A DNA stretch of 18,363 nucleotides, taken from the NCBI GenBank assembly GCA_030039005.1, contig JASHQT010000420.1:1-18363 (forward strand), read 5' to 3'. Position numbers and translations under genes: made by a program. This DNA comes from Bryobacteraceae bacterium (lineage in GTDB: Bacteria > Acidobacteriota > Terriglobia > Bryobacterales > Bryobacteraceae). A model generated the notes under the pieces. That model was not told where the DNA came from. It ran no database searches and was given only the letters and a program-made list of their open reading frames with translations. Shown piece after piece: positions 15,089 to 18,363 of the stretch (within the stretch, counting starts at the first letter, position 1; each line of letters starts with the position of its first letter).

Positions 15089-15117
15089 TTGTGGCGGCGG
15101 CTGCGATTCCCGATAAT
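15089..15117 (+). promoter_or_regulatory. Candidate promoter for hom
   Basis: TTGTGG (15089-15094), a 17-bp spacer and GATAAT (15112-15117) form a reasonable sigma-70-like pair. The -10 ends 8 bp before the hom ATG at 15126, so transcription would begin at or just before the start codon, implying a leaderless or nearly leaderless mRNA. It lies just after the toxin remnant. This is by inspection only. Confidence 0.45.
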
Positions 15118-15125
15118 ACGGCTAT

Positions 15126-16460
15126 ATGCAAGCCGTCCATGTAGGGATCATTGGGCTGGGCAACGTCGGCTCGGGGACGGTTGCCATTTTGAGCGAAAAT
15201 GCCGGGCCCATCGCACAGAAGCTGGGCTTTCCACTGCGCGTGAAGGCGCTATGCAGCCGGTCGTTAGCGATGAAGGGCGCGATGGCGGGCGCGATGAAGG
15301 ACCTCGGCGCGAAGCTGGAGAGGGACTCGGTTCTGCGCACGACAGACTGGCGCGAGGTGGTGGCGCATCCGGAAGTGGATATCGTCGCCGAGCTGGTGGG
15401 CGGGACCGGCGTGGCGCGGGAAATCATCGATGCGGCCATCGCGCACAAGAAATCGGTGGTCACGGCGAACAAGGAATTGATGGCCACCTGCGGCGCCGAG
15501 ATTTGGGATCGCGCGATCGCAGCCGGGATCAACCTGGCGATGGAAGCGAGCGTGGCGGGCGGCATCCCCATCCACACGGTGTTGCGCGAGGGGATTTCGG
15601 GCGACCGTGTGACGGATCTGTTCGGAATCCTCAACGGCACCAGCAATTACATTCTCACCGAGATCGAGAAGCACGGAGCGCCGTTTGAGGCGGTCTTGCA
15701 GGAAGCGCAGCGGCTGGGATACGCGGAGGCCGATCCGAGCGCCGACGTGGACGGGTACGATGCACGGTCGAAGCTCGCGATCCTGGCGGCGCTCGCGTTC
15801 GGCGAGAAGATCACGCCCTCCGACATATACACCGAAGGTATCCGGCGCACCCTGCCGCTCGATTTCGACTATGCGCACAAGCTGGGCCACACCATCCGCC
15901 TGCTTTGCGCCGCGCACCAGACGCCTTCCGGATTGATCCTATCGGTGAGGCCGGCGCTGATTCCACAGTCCACGATTCTGGCCGGCGTGCAAGGGGCGTA
16001 CAATGCGGTTTGGGTGCGAGGCAAATACGGAGCGGATACGTTTTATTATGGGCGCGGCGCGGGGGCCGAGCCCACGGGCGTGGCCGTGGTGAGTGACCTG
16101 ATGCGCGTGGCGCGCGAGATTCGCCGCGGCAGCCCGGAGCGCGTTTCGCCCTTCGCACATGAGCGCCTGGGCGAGTACAAGCCGCTTCCGATTACGTTGC
16201 AGCATTCGGCTTACTATCTGCGGTTTCGCGTGGTGGATCGTCCGGGGATCATCGCCAGCCTGGCCGGCGTGCTGGCCGCCAAGCGTATTAGCCTGGAAAG
16301 CGTGCTGCAGTTGCCGAGCGGGAACCGCCAGGATCTGCCGTTCGTCATTACCGTGGAGCCGGCAGCGGAGCAATCCATTCGAGAGGCGGTGGCCGAGATG
16401 TCCGCGCATGACTTTTTGGTGGAACCCCCCTTAGCTATGCCTATGGAAAAACCGTTATGA
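15126..16460 (+). CDS. hom: Homoserine dehydrogenase
   Basis: Reduces aspartate semialdehyde to homoserine with NAD(P)H, the branch point to threonine, methionine and isoleucine. The 444-residue protein has the Rossmann motif GIIGLGNVGSGTV (Gly10, Gly12, Gly15), VTANKELMA with Lys116, MEASVAGGIP with Glu140, ILNGTSNYILT, and YAEADPSADVDGYDARSKLA containing the substrate-binding Glu201 and Asp209/Asp212 and the catalytic Lys216. A C-terminal ACT domain (about 361-435, YYLRFRVVDRPGIIASLAGV) suggests allosteric feedback, usually by threonine. The ATG at 15126 fits the family N-terminus and the promoter spacing. The stop overlaps the next ATG (ATGA), coupling it to an exported methyltransferase with no obvious metabolic link. 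Confidence 0.95.
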   Translation: MQAVHVGIIGLGNVGSGTVAILSENAGPIAQKLGFPLRVKALCSRSLAMKGAMAGAMKDLGAKLERDSVLRTTDWREVVAHPEVDIVAELVGGTGVAREIIDAAIAHKKSVVTANKELMATCGAEIWDRAIAAGINLAMEASVAGGIPIHTVLREGISGDRVTDLFGILNGTSNYILTEIEKHGAPFEAVLQEAQRLGYAEADPSADVDGYDARSKLAILAALAFGEKITPSDIYTEGIRRTLPLDFDYAHKLGHTIRLLCAAHQTPSGLILSVRPALIPQSTILAGVQGAYNAVWVRGKYGADTFYYGRGAGAEPTGVAVVSDLMRVAREIRRGSPERVSPFAHERLGEYKPLPITLQHSAYYLRFRVVDRPGIIASLAGVLAAKRISLESVLQLPSGNRQDLPFVITVEPAAEQSIREAVAEMSAHDFLVEPPLAMPMEKPL

Positions 16461-17158
16461 GAAAACTCCCGAGACTTTTAATTTTATGTGTCTTCATTGG
16501 GTCCTTCGTGGCCTGCGCGGTGTCCTTCGCGCAAGTGGCCACGGATGCGAACGAAGGCTATAAGACCGCTGAAGGACGCGCCAATGTCGCCAAAACGCTT
16601 AACGACCCGGCGCGCGCCGAGCGGCAGAAGCCCCGCGACATCGTGGACGCGCTGGATCTGAAGCCGGGCGCGTCGGTGGCCGACGTCGGCACCGGCACCG
16701 GTTTCATGCTCCCGTACCTGAGCCACGCGGTGGGCGATAGCGGCCACGTGATCGGCGAAGATATTCAGAGCGATTTTCTGGACAACGCCAAAATGAAAGT
16801 GCGGCTCTACCGGCTGAATAACGTGCAGTTCATCCTGGGCACCGATCACGATCCCAACCTGCCCGCCGATACGCTGGAGGGGGTGCTAGTGCTCGATGTG
16901 TACCATCACTTCGATTATCCGGAGGCGATGCTGGAGCATATTCACGACAGTTTGTTGTCGGACGGAAAGCTGGTGATCGTGGAGTATTTCAAGCGGCGGG
17001 GGGCGATGAACAACCCCGATCCCGATTTCGCGCTGCGGCATATCCGGCTGGATCAGGACGATTTGATCAAAGAGGTGGAAGGGAGCGGATTCCGGCTGGT
17101 GTCCACACGGGATTTGGTGCCGAAGAGCCAATACATCGCGGTTTTTGCGAGGAAGTAA
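16457..17158 (+). CDS. Exported class I SAM-dependent methyltransferase
   Basis: A 233-residue protein with an N-terminal signal sequence (hydrophobic 5-24, LLILCVFIGSFVACAVSFAQ) followed by a full class I methyltransferase fold. Motif I is VADVGTGTGFMLPYL (74-88), the ribose-binding acid is Glu101/Asp102 in VIGEDIQ, motif IV is VLVLDVYHHFDYPEAML and post-motif GKLVIVEYFKRRG follows. The helix before motif I (NDPARAERQKPRDIVDAL) is typical of a group of secreted methyltransferases found in Acidobacteriota and Planctomycetes. SAM is not known to be abundant in the periplasm, so the signal sequence is odd; a Cys at 20 also leaves a weak lipobox. The substrate is unknown. Overlap with the hom stop (ATGA) indicates cotranslation. 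Confidence 0.82.
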   Translation: MRKLPRLLILCVFIGSFVACAVSFAQVATDANEGYKTAEGRANVAKTLNDPARAERQKPRDIVDALDLKPGASVADVGTGTGFMLPYLSHAVGDSGHVIGEDIQSDFLDNAKMKVRLYRLNNVQFILGTDHDPNLPADTLEGVLVLDVYHHFDYPEAMLEHIHDSLLSDGKLVIVEYFKRRGAMNNPDPDFALRHIRLDQDDLIKEVEGSGFRLVSTRDLVPKSQYIAVFARK

Positions 17159-17247
17159 CCGCGGAACGGCCCGGCCCACCAATGCTGCCATCGTTTGGAA
17201 GCATTTCACCTTGCCGCTTCGTCCAAGCAGCCGGATAGGAGTGGTAC

Positions 17248-17634
17248 ATGAAAGTCCAAAATCTGAAAGGCCCGGCAATCAGGATTCTTTCTCTTTTTTG
17301 CCTGGCGTCGGGACTCGGTTTCGCTGGAACTTGGCCGGGTAATCTGGTGGATGCCAAATGCTACCAGGCGCTGGCGAGCAACCACAACGTGTCAGACTCG
17401 CCGACGGTTCAGGACGTCAGCATGGAAGTCCGGTATTGTGCGCCCAAGGCAAGGACCCTGGTTTTCGCGATCGTACGATCCGATGATGTGAGCGTCCCTC
17501 TGGACTCGGCCGGGAATGCGAAGGCGGCGGAACTAGTCCGGCAAGGGCATCCAAAGGCTCCGCTTTACGTTGTGGTCAGCGGAGAAATGCACGACCATAC
17601 GATCGCAGTGAATTCGATTTCGCCAGCCCAATAA
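17248..17634 (+). CDS. Small secreted protein, unknown function
   Basis: A 128-residue protein I do not recognise. It has a signal peptide (IRILSLFCLASGLGFA, cleavage near FA-GTWPG) and a compact mature domain with two cysteines (in DAKCYQAL and VRYCAPKA) that could form a disulfide. The order TWPGNLVDAKCYQAL, then VRYCAPKARTLVFAIVRSDD, then PLYVVVSGEMHDHTIAVNSI suggests a small beta-rich periplasmic domain. The start is well supported: AGGAG at 17237-17241, 6 bp before the ATG, one of the best ribosome-binding sites in the window. It follows the methyltransferase by 89 bp and may be cotranscribed or independent. Confidence 0.75.
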   Translation: MKVQNLKGPAIRILSLFCLASGLGFAGTWPGNLVDAKCYQALASNHNVSDSPTVQDVSMEVRYCAPKARTLVFAIVRSDDVSVPLDSAGNAKAAELVRQGHPKAPLYVVVSGEMHDHTIAVNSISPAQ

Positions 17635-17681
17635 TCGAATCCGCCCCTAGTCCACACGATCGTGGGTCCGTCGTTTCCGAG

Positions 17682-18003
17682 CTTGACGGCGTCGACGAAG
17701 GCGAATCGCCGAAAGGCCCGATGCGGTTCGACGAAGCTCGGAAGATCGCGATGCAGATGTTCAGCGGGTTCTGAAGCCGGCGAACGTTAAGGAACGCCAG
17801 ACGGCGCAGTGAAGCTGCTGGATTTCGGATCGCCCACGCTCACGATGAATGCGACGGTTGTGGGGGTGATCCTCGGGAGTGCAGCGTACATGGCGGGCCA
17901 AGGGGAAGAAGGTCGGTGATCGGCTATTCAAAAGACGATGGCTGCCGGCGCGCGCGCCCAGGTGTTGAGAAAGGAGCCGGATCCCCAGGGCGTCCGCCGT
18001 GGC
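17682..18003 (+). pseudogene. Ser/Thr protein kinase (Pkn type) remnant
   Basis: Successive pieces of a bacterial Hanks-type kinase appear in order but in different frames. Frame 3 from 17682 reads EGESPKGPMRFDEARKIAMQ, the hinge and helix before the catalytic loop. After a gap that removes the HRD, frame 2 at 17771-17791 reads LKPANVK. Frame 1 from 17794 reads TPDGAVKLLDFG (the DFG motif), SPTLTM and GVILGSAAYMA, up to a TGA at 17917. AKGKKV (frame 2, from 17900) and AQVLRKEPD (frame 1, from 17956) follow as the C-lobe. At least four frame changes and internal deletions make it dead. Intact relatives are numerous in Solibacter-like genomes, with WD40/TolB sensor domains. Confidence 0.82.
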
Positions 18004-18157
18004 TGTGTGCAATGAGGCAGCACTCGTGCGACATCGCTGCGTGCGGCCGCGCCTACGCCGTTGGAAGACTTGCTCCTCCCTCCCGGTCCCAGCATTTTAA
18101 GCCCCCGCTACCCTGAATTCCGAGAGCCCTCCCAAGCGGACGGCCGCTAAGGTGAAT
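18004..18157. other. Intergenic stretch without recognisable gene
   Basis: After the kinase remnant no frame carries recognisable protein sequence. I see no terminator or RNA gene here. Short ORFs crossing this stretch on both strands look like chance. Confidence 0.4.
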
Positions 18158-18198
18158 CCCTATCCACTCGGATAGGGTGACTATCTTACTCGATAGGG
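18158..18198. promoter_or_regulatory. Two tandem palindromes, 21 bp apart (candidate operator/enhancer sites)
   Basis: Site 1: CCCTATCC, 4-nt ACTC, GGATAGGG (18158-18177), a perfect 8-bp inverted repeat. Site 2: CTATC, 6 nt, GATAG (18181-18196, extending GGG to 18198), same arm spacing. Their centres are 21 bp apart, two helical turns, so a dimeric protein would bind both on one DNA face. They lie about 125-160 bp upstream of the sigma-54 promoter, where enhancer-binding proteins typically bind. A possible half-site GATAGG lies at 18250-18255. Confidence 0.6.
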
Positions 18199-18319
18199 CA
18201 AACACCCGAGGCCCCGATTGTAGCGTAGGAACCTTCGGGCTGACATCGTGATAGGTGCGCCTGTGTTTTCAGCGTTTTAGCTGCTCCTAGCCCTCTGGCT
18301 TTGCAAGTCCTGGTACGAG

Positions 18320-18335
18320 TGGCAGGCAGGTTGCA
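18320..18335 (+). promoter_or_regulatory. Sigma-54 (-24/-12) promoter
   Basis: TGGCAGGCAGGTTGCA matches the RpoN consensus TGGCAC-R-N4-TTGCW at every defined base except the C of GCAC (here G), with the invariant GG and GC at the required spacing. Transcription would begin about 12 bp past the GC, near 18347, and run rightwards to a gene outside the window. Paired palindromes upstream support activator-dependent control. Confidence 0.72.
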
Positions 18336-18363
18336 TTTCTAGGGGACGTAAGTAAGTAGCAAG

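Noticed and set aside
14575..15144. A single 189-residue antitoxin-like protein
   Set aside because: Only the first ~53 residues resemble Phd/YefM. The remainder is out-of-frame antitoxin and toxin sequence, so a frameshifted pseudogene explains it better.
17761..18012. An 83-codon minus-strand ORF in the right-hand intergenic region
   Set aside because: It lies antisense to the kinase remnant and shows no recognisable protein features.
1..18363. CRISPR array, tRNA/rRNA genes, insertion sequence or prophage
   Set aside because: No regularly spaced repeats, cloverleaf, rRNA sequence, transposase or phage structural gene was seen on either strand.

Overview
The window is GC-rich, densely packed bacterial chromosome, and every gene that can be named is bacterial. 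Gene content and protein style (long UPF0182 protein, tandem DUF6644 proteins, VOC proteins beginning with a PGEFCWVDL-type motif, remnants of a Pkn-type Ser/Thr kinase and of a Phd/YoeB module, a sigma-54 promoter) fit Acidobacteriota, probably the Solibacter/Bryobacter branch. That placement is inference from general family knowledge, not from a search.

Left part (1-4520, + strand): the 3' end of a PQQ-type beta-propeller dehydrogenase, a ~290 bp spacer, then a tightly coupled block: MFS transporter, TauE/SafE (TSUP) permease, two tandem DUF6644 membrane proteins and a secreted TlpA-like thioredoxin. Three of the four junctions in this block overlap and the fourth gap is 10 bp, so it reads as one transport and envelope-redox operon, possibly expressed with the dehydrogenase.

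Middle (4525-10414): on the minus strand a cyclophilin lipoprotein precedes an AsmA-like envelope protein. A short-chain dehydrogenase lies on the plus strand, and its 3' end overlaps that of a 927-aa UPF0182 membrane protein on the minus strand. UPF0182 is the last gene of a minus-strand pyrimidine operon: pyrR, pyrB, pyrC, UPF0182 (13182 down to 7610). A duplicated 13-bp repeat at the pyrC/UPF0182 junction forms a hairpin across the UPF0182 start codon. A clear intrinsic terminator separates the pyr operon from a small secreted protein upstream.

Right part (13786-18363, + strand): a two-domain VOC protein; a decayed Phd/YefM-YoeB toxin-antitoxin pair (frameshift in the antitoxin; frameshift, nonsense codon and lost C-terminus in the toxin); homoserine dehydrogenase translationally coupled to an exported SAM methyltransferase; and a small secreted protein. 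The last 730 bp have no intact gene. They hold a multiply frameshifted Ser/Thr kinase remnant, then two palindromes spaced 21 bp apart, and about 150 bp further on a near-consensus sigma-54 (-24/-12) promoter pointing out of the window.

Most of the window is ordinary metabolism and envelope biology. The parts most worth a second look are the two eroded genes, the palindrome/sigma-54 control region at the right edge, the hairpin over the UPF0182 start, and the coupled MFS-TSUP-DUF6644-TlpA block. I saw no tRNA, rRNA, CRISPR array, insertion sequence or phage genes.
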